From assembly GCF_034653355.1 (NCBI RefSeq), contig NZ_JAYEER010000003.1, positions 1,860,001 through 1,924,000 of the forward strand: 64,000 bases of DNA, in the 5' to 3' direction. Position 1 is the stretch's first letter. Each line of letters begins with the position of its first letter. The translations under genes and the position numbers were made by a program. The notes under the pieces are model-generated. The model was not told the origin of the DNA and searched no databases. It was given only the letters and a program-made list of their open reading frames with translations. Source of the DNA: Nitrospirillum sp034653355 (GTDB lineage Bacteria; Pseudomonadota; Alphaproteobacteria; Azospirillales; Azospirillaceae). Shown in pieces: positions 36,295 to 45,268 of the stretch.

Positions 36295-38724
36295 ATGTCC
36301 GCCCCTAGCCATCGCGTCCTTACCCTGTCCGTCCTGTTGCTGACCGGTGCCGCCGGCATCGCCATCGCCTGCGGGCCGGACTTCCCCTGGCAGTTGCTGG
36401 ACCGGCGAGAGGTGACCCTGGCCCAGACGCCGGCCAACCCCTTCGCCTGGGAAGCGGCGCATCTGGTGGCCGCGCCCACCGACACGATGAAGGCGGTGGA
36501 GAACCGCTGGGCGACCGATGACACGCGCACCAAGCTGCGCACCGATGCCGAAACGACTGGCCTGAGCCCAGAAGCGGCCAACCTGATCAGCGCGATGCGC
36601 GCGGCCGGCGACGGCGACAAGGCCTACGCCCTGGGGGAGAAGCTACCGGCCACGGCCCGGCTCTACACCGCCGCCGCCGTGGATTATAAGGCCGGCCGGC
36701 TGGACCAGGCCGCCGCCCGCCTCCGGGCGGTGCTGGACCTGCCGGCGGCGGAAGCGTCGCCCCGCGCCGTCTGGGCGGCCTATATGCTGGGCCGCGTGGC
36801 CATGCGGCGTGACCAGGCGGACGCGGCGGCGGACGCCTTCGCCAAGACGCGCGCCTTGGCCCAGGCCGGCGCCCCCGACCCGCTGGGCCTGGGCGTGGCC
36901 AGCCTGGGCGAGGAGGCGCGCGTGCGCCTGGCGCAGGCGGGGCTCTCCCTGGTGACGACAACGGAAACGGACGATGGCACGGTGGCAGGCAGCCTGCCGG
37001 CCACCCTGCGGCTGGAGGCGACCGAACCGCTGGACGTGGCGGCTCTGTCCCAGGCCATCGGCCTCTACGCCCAGCAGGCAGCGCATGATTCCTATAATGG
37101 CGTGTCCTCCCTCAACATCATCGCCCTACACCTGCTGGAGCATGCCGAGCCCTTGAAGGCCGCCATCACCGACCCACTGGTGCAGCGCCTGCTGGCCACG
37201 CATGTGCTGGCGTTCGAGGAGGATCTGCCGCGCCAGGCCAAGGCGTGGGACGCCAGCCGGCATGATTCCGGCGAGACGTACAAGGCCCCACCAACTCCGC
37301 ATCTGGCGGCGCTGACCACCGCCTTGACGGAGGCCCACATCGGGGACGCCGGCGAGCCGGCGCCGGCCGCCGACCAGTTGGCGGCCCTGGCCTACCGCAA
37401 GGGCGACTATGAACTGGCCGGCCGCCTGGCGGCGATGAAGCCGGGACCGCTGGCCAGCTGGGTCCAGGCCAAGCTGGCCCTGCAGAAAGGCGACCTGGCG
37501 CAGGCGGCCAAGCTCTACGCCCAGGCGTCCGCCGCCTTCCCCGCCACCGGCGACGGCCCCCAGGGGAGCGCCATATCGGCGGCCGAGCGCAGCCGTCTTG
37601 CCGGTGAAGGCGGCACCGTGGCCCTGGCGCGGGGGGAGTACGTGGCGGCGCTGGACCAGCTGATGCCCATGGCCGACACCTATTGGGGCGACGTGGCGCA
37701 CATCGCGGAGCGCGTGCTGACCGTCGATGAGCTGAAGGCCTATGTCGACGCCAAGGTGCCGGCCAGCGTCGTCACCAACTGGACGCTGAAGGTCGATAAC
37801 AGGCAGTGGCCCAACACCCTGCTGGACACCATGGGCGTGGGCTACAAGTACGACGAGGCCGCTGATCGGCTGCGCTACCAGGGTGCGCCCCTGGCGTTGC
37901 GCAGCCTGCTGGCCCGCCGGCTGATGCGGGCGGGACGGGGCAAGGAGGCGCTGGCCTACTATCACAACCCGGATGTGGCCAAGGACGCGCGGGCCTATGT
38001 CAACGCGCGGGATGACGCCGGCGGCGCCTGGTGGGCCAGCAGCCGCGCCCGCGCCTGGTTCCAGATGGCGCAGTTGGCCCGATCCCGAGGCATGGAGATC
38101 ATGGGGACGGAGGGCGCGCCGGACGAGGCCGCCTTGCAAGGCGCTTATGACGTCGGCATCGGCCAGGCCACGCTGCCGCCCGCCGGCGCCGCCTTCATCA
38201 CCGATGGGGAACGCAAGCGCTTCGCCGACAGCGCGCCGCAGCCCGATCAACGGTTCCACTATCGCTTCATGGCGACCGACGCGGCCGAGCATGCGGCGGA
38301 CCAGTTGCCCCATACCAGCCAAGCCTATGCCGCCACGCTGTGCTGGGCGGTGAACTATGCCAAGGATCAGATGATCGGGACCTGGACGGACGATCCCGCC
38401 ACCATCCAGGACCCCTATTGGCGCTCCGTCGTCGGCCGCATCATCGAGCGCGACAAGCAAGCGCAGGGACGTGTGGCCGCCCTTTATCAGCGTTACCTCA
38501 AGACCGGCCCCTACCAGCCCTGGGCCGCCCATTTCGGCCATGCCTGCCCGGCGCCGGACTTCGACGCCGCCGCCAGGGAATGGTGGCGGGCGCCCGCCCG
38601 GCAGGCGCATCGCTGGATCCACCAGAACCAGCGCAAGGCGCTGGCCGGCGGGGTGGCGGTCCTGGCCGTGCTGGTGGCCGGGACCGCGCTGCTGCTGGTC
38701 CGCCGCCGGCGTGCCCCTAGCTGA
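36295..38724 (+). CDS. Large exported protein with TPR-like repeats and C-terminal membrane anchor
   Basis: An 809-residue protein with an N-terminal signal sequence followed by CGPDFPW (possible lipobox context AIACG), helical repeats across most of its length that read like TPR units (LYTAAAVDYKAGRLDQAAARLR, LAALAYRKGDYELAGRLA, VALARGEYVAALDQL) and a single membrane helix near residues 785-803 before a basic RRRR tail. No enzymatic motif seen. Pairing with the upstream DUF3142 gene suggests a shared envelope function. Its stop overlaps the end of the converging phospholipase D-like gene by 8 bases. Confidence 0.65.
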   Translation: MSAPSHRVLTLSVLLLTGAAGIAIACGPDFPWQLLDRREVTLAQTPANPFAWEAAHLVAAPTDTMKAVENRWATDDTRTKLRTDAETTGLSPEAANLISAMRAAGDGDKAYALGEKLPATARLYTAAAVDYKAGRLDQAAARLRAVLDLPAAEASPRAVWAAYMLGRVAMRRDQADAAADAFAKTRALAQAGAPDPLGLGVASLGEEARVRLAQAGLSLVTTTETDDGTVAGSLPATLRLEATEPLDVAALSQAIGLYAQQAAHDSYNGVSSLNIIALHLLEHAEPLKAAITDPLVQRLLATHVLAFEEDLPRQAKAWDASRHDSGETYKAPPTPHLAALTTALTEAHIGDAGEPAPAADQLAALAYRKGDYELAGRLAAMKPGPLASWVQAKLALQKGDLAQAAKLYAQASAAFPATGDGPQGSAISAAERSRLAGEGGTVALARGEYVAALDQLMPMADTYWGDVAHIAERVLTVDELKAYVDAKVPASVVTNWTLKVDNRQWPNTLLDTMGVGYKYDEAADRLRYQGAPLALRSLLARRLMRAGRGKEALAYYHNPDVAKDARAYVNARDDAGGAWWASSRARAWFQMAQLARSRGMEIMGTEGAPDEAALQGAYDVGIGQATLPPAGAAFITDGERKRFADSAPQPDQRFHYRFMATDAAEHAADQLPHTSQAYAATLCWAVNYAKDQMIGTWTDDPATIQDPYWRSVVGRIIERDKQAQGRVAALYQRYLKTGPYQPWAAHFGHACPAPDFDAAAREWWRAPARQAHRWIHQNQRKALAGGVAVLAVLVAGTALLLVRRRRAPS

Positions 38725-40654
38725 GGAAGTAGTCCAGCTCCGTGCCCTTGTCGCCACTGAGGTGGGCGTCCTGCCACTGATCGGTGGTGGCGAGGAAGCC
38801 ACCCTGTGGCGTGCTGGGGGCCGGCTGTCCCTTCAGCAGGGCGTCCCGCTCCCGCTCTTCCAGGATGGCGCGCTGGCGGTAGTGCTCATAGACGTCAAGG
38901 ACATGGACGGCGTAGGCCTGGGCCAGGGGCTGATTGCCTTGGATGATCAGCAGGTTGTCGTCGTTGGCGTAGGAGGCCTTGTAGCCCAGGTTGTGGCTGC
39001 CAGTGATGACGACGCAGTCGGGGGAGAAGGGGTCGATCACCACGATCTTGTCATGGATGATGGCCGCGCCGGCGGTCAGCAGCTCGGGCTGCAGATCGCC
39101 CGTGGGCGTGTCGATGGCGGCGGCGCGCACCACCAGCACCCGCGGCGCGTCCTTGGGCGCGTAGACGGAAGGCTTGGGGATCTTGGCGCCCTGGGCGTCC
39201 GTGTCGTCACCCGTGTCATCGACGCCGTTGGCGTCCCCCTCGATGGGCAGGGCCTGCGGGCTGCTGACGGCGCCCATGACCATCAGGTCGGGCCGCTGCT
39301 TGCCCAGGTCCACCGCCGCCTCGATGATGCTCTGCTTGCCTTCGACGGAGGGGTAGAAGGTCAGGAAATAGATGGCGTGCCGCGCCTGGTCCATCAGTTG
39401 GAACACGTCGGCCAGGTCCGGTGGGGTGGCCGCGGTCTTGGTGGTGGCCAGGGTGGTGGGCGCGCACCAGACGCGGGGGTTGCTGTCCGCATCCGGATAG
39501 GCGTGGCCGTCCGCCCGGCGCAAAGGCTTTTGCTGGACGTTGTGGTTCGGGGCGCCCGTATCCGCCTGCACGGGGAAGGACGCCGTGTCCATCTTCAGGC
39601 GGTTCCAATAGTCCAGATAGGCCTGCGCCAGGGTGGCGTCCTGGGTGATGATGGTGTTGTTGGACTGGGTGCACAGGCCCGTGGGCGTCCAGTTGGTGCT
39701 GCCGGTCAGCAGGGCCAGCGGCCGGTCGCCGACGTCCGTGCGTACCAGGAACTTGTTATGGCCGATGTGGGCGCTGTTGTTGAACAGCCGGTCTATGACC
39801 TCGCCCGCTGTGCCGTGCAGGGCCTGGCGGGCCGCCTGGTTGGTGCGGTCCCAGACGGGGTTGGTCTTGGTCGCCTCCCCCGCCGTGGACAGGATCAGGT
39901 GCAGGCGATCACCCAGGCCGGTCAGGCCGGCTACCAGCTCCGGGTCCGACAGCTCGTAAAGGGCGGCGTAGACCTTGTCGCCCGGCCCCACCTGGCCCAG
40001 GAAATCGGTCAGGGTGGGCAGCACGTCGCCGGTCAGGAAGGCGCGGATGGCGTTGCCCGGCTGTTTCACCTGGTCCAGCACATAGCCCTTGCTGGGCGCC
40101 TGGCCGGCAGGGGTGTGCAATTGCTGGCGCAGGTTCTGCGTCGACAGGATGCCGTTGGTGAAGACAGCGGTGAAAGCGCCATAGGTCCAGGTGACGGTGA
40201 TGGGATTGGTCATCACCGCGTCGCCGCAGATGAACAGCGGCCGCGGCGTACCGGTGTAGGCGCCGGGTTGCGCGCTGCTGAACGTCTCCGTCCGCTTGAT
40301 CCAGCCGGCCACCGGTTCACGGCCTGGGGCCTCGAAGCCGACGGGGATGATCTCGTAATGGCAGGTGAAAGGCCGGCGCACCGACAGGCTGTCCCGACTG
40401 CGCCTCAGGGTCAGGTCGCGCCAGGAGAATTTCTGGATGGGCCAGACGCCGCTGTCCTGCTGCTGCCAATCGGGATTGGACTGGTCCTTGAACGCGACCC
40501 AGGTGGGCAGCAGCCGACGCTCCCCATCCTCATGCACACGCGTGATCATGAAGCCCAGCAGGCCGTCGATGCGGGCCGTGGGGCTACCCATGGGACGCCA
40601 CGCCAGATAGGCCACCTCGTTGTTGCACCAGGCGCGCGCGGGAACCTGAGACAT
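38717..40654 (-). CDS. Phospholipase D-like protein
   Basis: A 645-residue protein with two HKD-type motifs: HIGHNKFLVRTDVGD followed by GSTNWTPTG (about 310-340), and IIHDKIVVIDPF followed by GSHNLGYKAS (about 550-575). Two such motifs form one PLD active site, which hydrolyses or transfers phosphodiester bonds in lipids or nucleic acids. No signal peptide is evident, so a cytoplasmic or specially exported enzyme is possible. The start has GGAGGT upstream. The substrate is unknown; some PLD-like proteins are secreted effectors, but nothing nearby shows this. Confidence 0.82.
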   Translation of the reverse strand: MSQVPARAWCNNEVAYLAWRPMGSPTARIDGLLGFMITRVHEDGERRLLPTWVAFKDQSNPDWQQQDSGVWPIQKFSWRDLTLRRSRDSLSVRRPFTCHYEIIPVGFEAPGREPVAGWIKRTETFSSAQPGAYTGTPRPLFICGDAVMTNPITVTWTYGAFTAVFTNGILSTQNLRQQLHTPAGQAPSKGYVLDQVKQPGNAIRAFLTGDVLPTLTDFLGQVGPGDKVYAALYELSDPELVAGLTGLGDRLHLILSTAGEATKTNPVWDRTNQAARQALHGTAGEVIDRLFNNSAHIGHNKFLVRTDVGDRPLALLTGSTNWTPTGLCTQSNNTIITQDATLAQAYLDYWNRLKMDTASFPVQADTGAPNHNVQQKPLRRADGHAYPDADSNPRVWCAPTTLATTKTAATPPDLADVFQLMDQARHAIYFLTFYPSVEGKQSIIEAAVDLGKQRPDLMVMGAVSSPQALPIEGDANGVDDTGDDTDAQGAKIPKPSVYAPKDAPRVLVVRAAAIDTPTGDLQPELLTAGAAIIHDKIVVIDPFSPDCVVITGSHNLGYKASYANDDNLLIIQGNQPLAQAYAVHVLDVYEHYRQRAILEERERDALLKGQPAPSTPQGGFLATTDQWQDAHLSGDKGTELDYFLS

Positions 40655-40815
40655 GGGCGACCTCCATCACGACGAGAGGGGTGATGATGCGCCCAGGATG
40701 TGACACGGCTGCGACCATAGCGTGCATATCTGTGGGCATACTTCCTTGGGCGGAGCCGGCATCGCCCAACCCCGCGGCGTCATCGACGCGAGGCCCGTCG
40801 GCGGGCTAGTCTGCG

Positions 40816-40849
40816 GCCTGCAACCATGTCGGGCCTGCAACCATGTCGG
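40816..40849 (+). repeat. 17-bp perfect tandem duplication
   Basis: The 17-base unit GCCTGCAACCATGTCGG occurs twice without a gap, ending at the 5' edge of the TPR glycosyltransferase gene. Each copy carries an ATG; the first copy opens only an 11-codon frame. Confidence 0.9.
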
Positions 40850-40857
40850 GACGAGAG

Positions 40858-42978
40858 ATGAACCGCAACCAGCGCCGCCTGGACAAGAAGCAGGGCACGC
40901 CCCCCGCGCCCGTGGCGGCGCAGCCGCTGTTCAGCCAGGCGACGCAGCATCACCAGGCCGGCCGTCTGGCGGAGGCGGAGGCGGCCTACCGCCAGGTGCT
41001 GGCCCAAGCCCCCCGCCATGCCGACGCGCTGTACCTGCTGGGTATGGTCCACCACCAGACCGGCCGGAATGAGGCCGCCGCCGATCTGCTGGGCGAAGCC
41101 GTGGCCGCCAAGGCCGACGCCGCCCACATGCAGGCCGCCCTGGGCACCGTGCTGCTGACCCTGCGGCGCACCGCCGACGCCGTAGCCCCTCTTCAGCGGG
41201 CCCTGGCCCTGAAACCGGATCAGGCGGAAACGCGGAACACCCTGGGCAACGCCCTGAAGGACTTGGGCCGCCTGGACGACGCGGCGACACACTATGGCCA
41301 GGCCCTCGCGCTGAAGCCCGACTATGCCAACGCCCATAACGGCTTGGGATCGGCCCGCCAGGCCCAAGGCCGCCTGGAGGAGGCGGCCGGCCATTATCGC
41401 CGCGCCCTGGCCCTGAACCCGGGCCTGGTCCTGGCCCGGGTCAACCTGGGCAAGACGCTGAAGGCCCTGGGCGACCTGGCCGGGGCGGAGGCGGAATTGC
41501 GCCAGGTCCTGACACTGGACGCCGCCCACGCCGATGCCCTGAACAATCTGGGCGCGGTGCTGCAAGCGCAAGGCCGGATGGCGGAGGCGACGGCCTGCCT
41601 GCGCCAGGCGGCGGCGCTGGCCCCCGGCGACGCCGACGCCCACCTGAACCTGGCCCGCCTGCTGGCCAGTGATCTGTTGATGCGCGACCCGGCCCTGGTG
41701 CGCGAGGCGCTGTCCCATGCCGAGCGGGCGCAGGCCCTGCGCCCCGGCCACGCCGCCACGCTGGACACATTGGGCACCCTGCTGCAACGCCTGGGCCGTT
41801 TGATAGAAGCGGAGCGCCAGTTCCGGGCGGCCTTGGCCCTGGCGCCCCATGACGCGGACATCATCCATAATCTGGCCACCACGGTGCAGGCGCTGGCCCG
41901 CCAGGATGAGGCGGAGGCGCTGTACCGCCGCGCGCTGCACGCCGATCCGGACCATGCCGACGCCCGCTATTGTCTGGGAACCACCCGCCTGGCCGCCGGT
42001 GACCTGGCCAGTGGCTGGCCGGATTACGAGGCGCGCTGGCGGGGGCGGCAGTTGGCGCCCTTCTGGCGCCCCTTCCCCGCGCCGCAATGGCGGGGCGAGG
42101 GCTTGGCGGGCAAGCGCCTGCTGGTGTGGGGTGAACAGGGCTTGGGCGACGAGATCCTGTTCGCCAGCCTGCTGCCCGATCTGCGTCAACGGGTGACGGC
42201 GGAGGGCGGGCAACTGGTGGTGGAATGCGCCCCCCGCCTGGTGGGGCTGTTTGGCCGGGCCCTGCCGGGCGCGGTGGTGCGCGCGGCGACCTCCGGCCCC
42301 GGCGCGCCCACGGTCGCCGACATGGACCTGCATCTGCCCATGGGCAGCCTGCCCGGATTGCTGCGTCCCACGCTCAGCGATTGGCACGCCGGCGCGCCCT
42401 TTCTAGCGCCCAGGGCGGATCTGGCCGCGCTGTGGCGGGAACGGCTGGACCGGTTGGGCCCAGGCTTGCGCGTCGGCATCAGCTGGCGCAGCGGCATCCG
42501 GCGCGGCGACCGCGATGGCGGCTACACCACGCTGGCGGACTACGCGCCGGTGCTGACCCTGCCCGGCGTCATCCCCGTCACGCTGCAATACAGCGCGCCG
42601 GAGGATGAGTTGCGGCCCGTGGAGCAGGCGCTGGGCGTCATCCTGCATCGCTGGCCGGACCTGGATTTGCGCGAGGATATGGAGGGGGTGGCGGCCCTGA
42701 TGGCGGGGCTGGACCTGGTGATCACCGCCCCCACGGCGGTGGGGGAACTGGCGGGGGCGCTGGGCGTGCCGTGCTGGCGCCTGGGCACCGACCATGACTG
42801 GTCCATGCTGGGCGCCGGCGCGCGTCCATGGTTCAACGCCATGGCCGTCATCCCGGCCGCGCCGCAGGGGCCGGCGGCGGCCGGCTGCGTCGCCCTGGCG
42901 GCGCAACGCCTGTATGCCCTGACGGGCGCGCGCGCCGACCACCTTTTCCCTTGCCCGGCGGACGGCGTTCCTATATAA
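40858..42978 (+). CDS. TPR protein with glycosyltransferase-like C-terminal domain
   Basis: About 706 residues from ATG 40858, preceded by an AG-rich GGGACGAGAG; ATG 40843 in the tandem repeat is an alternative. The first 360 residues are about ten TPR units (for example AEAAYRQVLAQAPRHADALYLLG). The C-terminal part (about 380-690) contains WGEQGLGDEILFASLLP and later DLVITAPTAVGELAGALGVPCW, a pattern found in glycosyltransferase family 9/41-like TPR proteins that decorate flagellin or cell-surface proteins. The acceptor is unknown, and no flagellar gene is nearby. Confidence 0.75.
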   Translation: MNRNQRRLDKKQGTPPAPVAAQPLFSQATQHHQAGRLAEAEAAYRQVLAQAPRHADALYLLGMVHHQTGRNEAAADLLGEAVAAKADAAHMQAALGTVLLTLRRTADAVAPLQRALALKPDQAETRNTLGNALKDLGRLDDAATHYGQALALKPDYANAHNGLGSARQAQGRLEEAAGHYRRALALNPGLVLARVNLGKTLKALGDLAGAEAELRQVLTLDAAHADALNNLGAVLQAQGRMAEATACLRQAAALAPGDADAHLNLARLLASDLLMRDPALVREALSHAERAQALRPGHAATLDTLGTLLQRLGRLIEAERQFRAALALAPHDADIIHNLATTVQALARQDEAEALYRRALHADPDHADARYCLGTTRLAAGDLASGWPDYEARWRGRQLAPFWRPFPAPQWRGEGLAGKRLLVWGEQGLGDEILFASLLPDLRQRVTAEGGQLVVECAPRLVGLFGRALPGAVVRAATSGPGAPTVADMDLHLPMGSLPGLLRPTLSDWHAGAPFLAPRADLAALWRERLDRLGPGLRVGISWRSGIRRGDRDGGYTTLADYAPVLTLPGVIPVTLQYSAPEDELRPVEQALGVILHRWPDLDLREDMEGVAALMAGLDLVITAPTAVGELAGALGVPCWRLGTDHDWSMLGAGARPWFNAMAVIPAAPQGPAAAGCVALAAQRLYALTGARADHLFPCPADGVPI

Positions 42979-43124
42979 GCCCGCGCTTCAACCGCTCCTT
43001 GCCGGTGCCTTTGCCATGGCGCCGGCTAGGTCCGTGCGGCTGGCCCACCCCCTGGTCCCCGGAATGATCCGGCGCCCCGGGCGGGAACAGCGGCGGACCA
43101 CGTAACAGCCATGAGGAGTATCAA

Positions 43125-43586
43125 ATGGCTTTGTATGAGACCGTGCTGATCGCACGGCAGGACATCACGTCCGCCCAGGTGGAAGGCCTGACCGAAACCT
43201 TCACCGGTATCCTGAAGGAGAACGGTGGCCAGGTCGCCAAGGTCGAGCAGTGGGGTCTGAAGACCCTCACCTACAAGATCAAGAAGAACCGCAAGGGCCA
43301 CTACGTCTACTTCGCCCACGACTCCGCCCCGGCCGCCGTCGCCGAGATGGAGCGTAACATGGGCCTGAACGAAGACGTCCTGCGCTTCATGACCATCCGC
43401 ATCGAGAAGATCGAGGAAGGTCAGACCGCGATGCTGTCCAACAAGGGCGATCGCGGCGAGCGTGGTGAACGCGGCGAGCGTGGCGAGCGCGGTCCGCGCC
43501 GCTTCGAGGATCGTGGTGACCGCGGCGATCGCGGCCCCCGTCCGCCCCGCCGCATGGAAGCCTCTTCTGAAGGAGACCGGGCATGA
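43125..43586 (+). CDS. rpsF: 30S ribosomal protein S6
   Basis: A 153-residue S6 with the normal first 100 residues (MALYETVLIARQD, KVEQWGLKTLTYKIKKN, EDVLRFMTIRIEKIEEG) and a charged low-complexity tail of Arg/Gly/Glu repeats (GERGERGERG). Such tails occur in other alphaproteobacterial S6 proteins. GAGGAG precedes ATG 43125. The stop overlaps the rpsR start by four bases, so expression is coupled. Confidence 0.96.
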   Translation: MALYETVLIARQDITSAQVEGLTETFTGILKENGGQVAKVEQWGLKTLTYKIKKNRKGHYVYFAHDSAPAAVAEMERNMGLNEDVLRFMTIRIEKIEEGQTAMLSNKGDRGERGERGERGERGPRRFEDRGDRGDRGPRPPRRMEASSEGDRA

Positions 43587-43865
43587 GCTTCGGCACCCAG
43601 GGTAACGCCGGCGCGCCGCGTCCGGCCGGTGGCGGCGGTGGCCGTCGTCCGTTCTTCCGTCGTCGCAAGACCTGCCCCTTCTCCGGTTCCGAACGCTCCG
43701 GCGATCGACTACAAGGACGTGAAGCTGCTGTCGCGCTTCATCTCCGAGCGGGGCAAGATCGTGCCCAGCCGCATCACCGCGGTTTCGGCCAAGAAGCAGC
43801 GTGAGCTGGCCCGCGCCATTAAGCGCGCCCGCTTCCTCGCCCTGCTGCCTTACATCGTGAAGTAA
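43583..43865 (+). CDS. rpsR: 30S ribosomal protein S18 (frameshifted)
   Basis: S18 with its N-terminal extension and RRPFFRRRKTCPFSG in the first frame, then PNAPAIDYKDVKLLSRFI through KKQRELARAIKRARFLALLPYIVK in another. The length of 283 is one over a multiple of three; removing one T from the TT at about 43689-43690 rejoins CPFSGPNAPAIDYKD perfectly. S18 is an essential ribosomal protein, so a real break would be expected to kill the cell; a sequencing or assembly error is the likely cause. Encoded between rpsF and rplI as usual. Confidence 0.95.
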
Positions 43866-43877
43866 GGAGTAGGAACG

Positions 43878-44438
43878 ATGGAAGTCATTCTGCTGGAGCG
43901 TGTCGAGAAGCTCGGCCGCATGGGCGAAGTGGTCACGGTGAAGCCCGGCTTCGCCCGCAACTACCTGCTGCCCCAGAAGAAGGCGCTGCGCGCCTCCAAG
44001 GACAACCTGGCTTTCTTCGAGAGCCAGAAGGCCAAGCTGGAAGCGCAGAACGCCGAGCGCAAGGTCGAGGCCGAGAAGGTCGCGTCCAAGATCAACGACC
44101 TGTCGGTCATCATCATCCGCCAGTCTGCCGAAACCGGCATCCTGTACGGTTCGGTGAGCGCCCGTGACGTTGCCGAGGCGGTCACCGCCGCCGGCACCGC
44201 CGTGGAGCGCAGCCAGGTCGCCATCGACACGCCGATCAAGACCCTGGGCCTGTTCAAGGTCCGCCTGGTCCTGCATCCGGAAGTGTCGGTGAGCATCACC
44301 GTGAACGTCGCCCGCACCACCGAAGAGGCCGGCCTGCAGGCCGCCCGCGGTGGCATGGTCGCCGGCCAGCGTGATGATGAGGACGAGGAAGAGGTGGTGG
44401 AAGCCGCCGACGAGGCCACGGAAGAGACCGAGGCCTGA
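43878..44438 (+). CDS. rplI: 50S ribosomal protein L9
   Basis: A 186-residue L9 with the N-terminal signature VILLERVEKLGRMGEVVTVKPGFARNYLLP, the long connecting helix rich in Lys/Glu/Ala, and a C-terminal domain to about residue 150. The acidic tail (DEDEEEVVEAADEATEET) is an extension seen in some alphaproteobacteria. AAGGAGTAGG gives the ribosome binding site. A strong terminator follows, marking the end of the rpsF-rpsR-rplI operon. Confidence 0.97.
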   Translation: MEVILLERVEKLGRMGEVVTVKPGFARNYLLPQKKALRASKDNLAFFESQKAKLEAQNAERKVEAEKVASKINDLSVIIIRQSAETGILYGSVSARDVAEAVTAAGTAVERSQVAIDTPIKTLGLFKVRLVLHPEVSVSITVNVARTTEEAGLQAARGGMVAGQRDDEDEEEVVEAADEATEETEA

Positions 44439-44468
44439 TCCTTCTCCGGATCGTCTGAGTAACAGGGC

Positions 44469-44503
44469 GGCGCGGTTCTTCGGGACCGCGCCGTTTTGCT
44501 TTT
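44469..44503 (+). terminator. Intrinsic terminator of the rpsF-rpsR-rplI operon
   Basis: A 10-bp stem (GGCGCGGTTC / GGACCGCGCC, one G-U pair) closed by a TTCG tetraloop and followed by GTTTTGCTTTT. It starts 30 bases after the rplI stop. Confidence 0.92.
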
Positions 44504-44558
44504 GCGCTTCCGTAAGGCGCCGTCTAGCCTGCGCTGAATTCTGATGGGGATGGGGATC

Positions 44559-44906
44559 ATGGCAACGGAAGCGGGTGGATTGCGCCAGGTGGCCAAGTGG
44601 GTGGCCATCATCGGCCTGATCGGCAACCATGTGCTGGCCTACCAGCAGGCGGTGGACCGCATCCGCGCGCCATCTCGCGCCCTGGCCGACATGGCCGGCG
44701 CCATCGGCCAGATCTTCGGCCAATCCCCCGACCGCTTCAAGGCTGGCGACCTCAGCCTCGGCGACAAGATCGACCTGTTCGTGAACCCCTATACCTCCGT
44801 GCGCGACATGGCGCATTGGGAGGGGCTGAACCATCTGCTGTTCTGGCCAGGCCTGGCGGCACTGATCCTGTTCCTGACCCTGACCTTCGGCGGCAAGCGG
44901 GCGTAA
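44559..44906 (+). CDS. Small two-helix membrane protein
   Basis: About 115 residues from ATG 44559, preceded by GGGGATGGGG. Hydrophobic helices lie at about 15-30 and 92-110, with a polar middle containing FGQSPDRFKAGDLSLGDKIDLF. No recognised family. It lies after the ribosomal operon's terminator, so it has its own promoter, and it converges on the ferredoxin gene. Confidence 0.65.
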   Translation: MATEAGGLRQVAKWVAIIGLIGNHVLAYQQAVDRIRAPSRALADMAGAIGQIFGQSPDRFKAGDLSLGDKIDLFVNPYTSVRDMAHWEGLNHLLFWPGLAALILFLTLTFGGKRA

Positions 44907-44912
44907 CGGCCC

Positions 44913-45257
44913 TCAGCCCGTCCGCGCCCGCGCGAACAGCTCGCCCATGCGCCAGTGCAGGTTGGCGTGGGCGGGGTCGTCTTCCCATTCGTTCCACCCG
45001 GAATCGCGGCGGAACTGACCCAGCAGGCCGGACGCCACGATGGATGCCGCATCCACCGCCACCGGCTCATCACAATTGGGCGCGACATACAGGGCGTCGG
45101 CCTGGCAATACAGCTCACACAGGAAGCAGGTCTGGCAGTCCTCCTGCCGGGCGATGAGGGGCAGGCCATCTGTGCCGCGCTCGAAGACGTTCGTGGGACA
45201 GACCTGGACGCAGGTGTCGCAACGGGTGCAGCGGTCGTCGACCACCAGTTCGATCAT
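44913..45257 (-). CDS. 4Fe-4S ferredoxin-type protein (small subunit beside flavoprotein)
   Basis: A 114-residue protein with two cysteine clusters: CTRCDTCVQVCP (about 10-21) and CQTCFLCELYC (about 41-51), enough for two 4Fe-4S centres. A C-terminal tail includes HWRMGELFARA. It is the last gene of the five-gene minus-strand operon and lies 11 bases after the flavoprotein gene. The pairing recalls the alpha/beta layout of adenylylsulfate reductase, and I infer that it passes electrons to or from the flavoprotein. Confidence 0.85.
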   Translation of the reverse strand: MIELVVDDRCTRCDTCVQVCPTNVFERGTDGLPLIARQEDCQTCFLCELYCQADALYVAPNCDEPVAVDAASIVASGLLGQFRRDSGWNEWEDDPAHANLHWRMGELFARARTG

Positions 45258-45268
45258 GGTCGTTCCCC

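Noticed and set aside
43441..43560. Short repeats at the 3' end of rpsF as a CRISPR or tandem-repeat array
   Set aside because: They encode an in-frame Arg/Gly/Glu-rich tail of S6 and have no spacer structure. No CRISPR array was seen anywhere in the window.
43583..43865. Programmed ribosomal frameshifting as the reason for the rpsR break
   Set aside because: No slippery heptamer or downstream structure is evident, and S18 is not known to use frameshifting; a base error explains it better.
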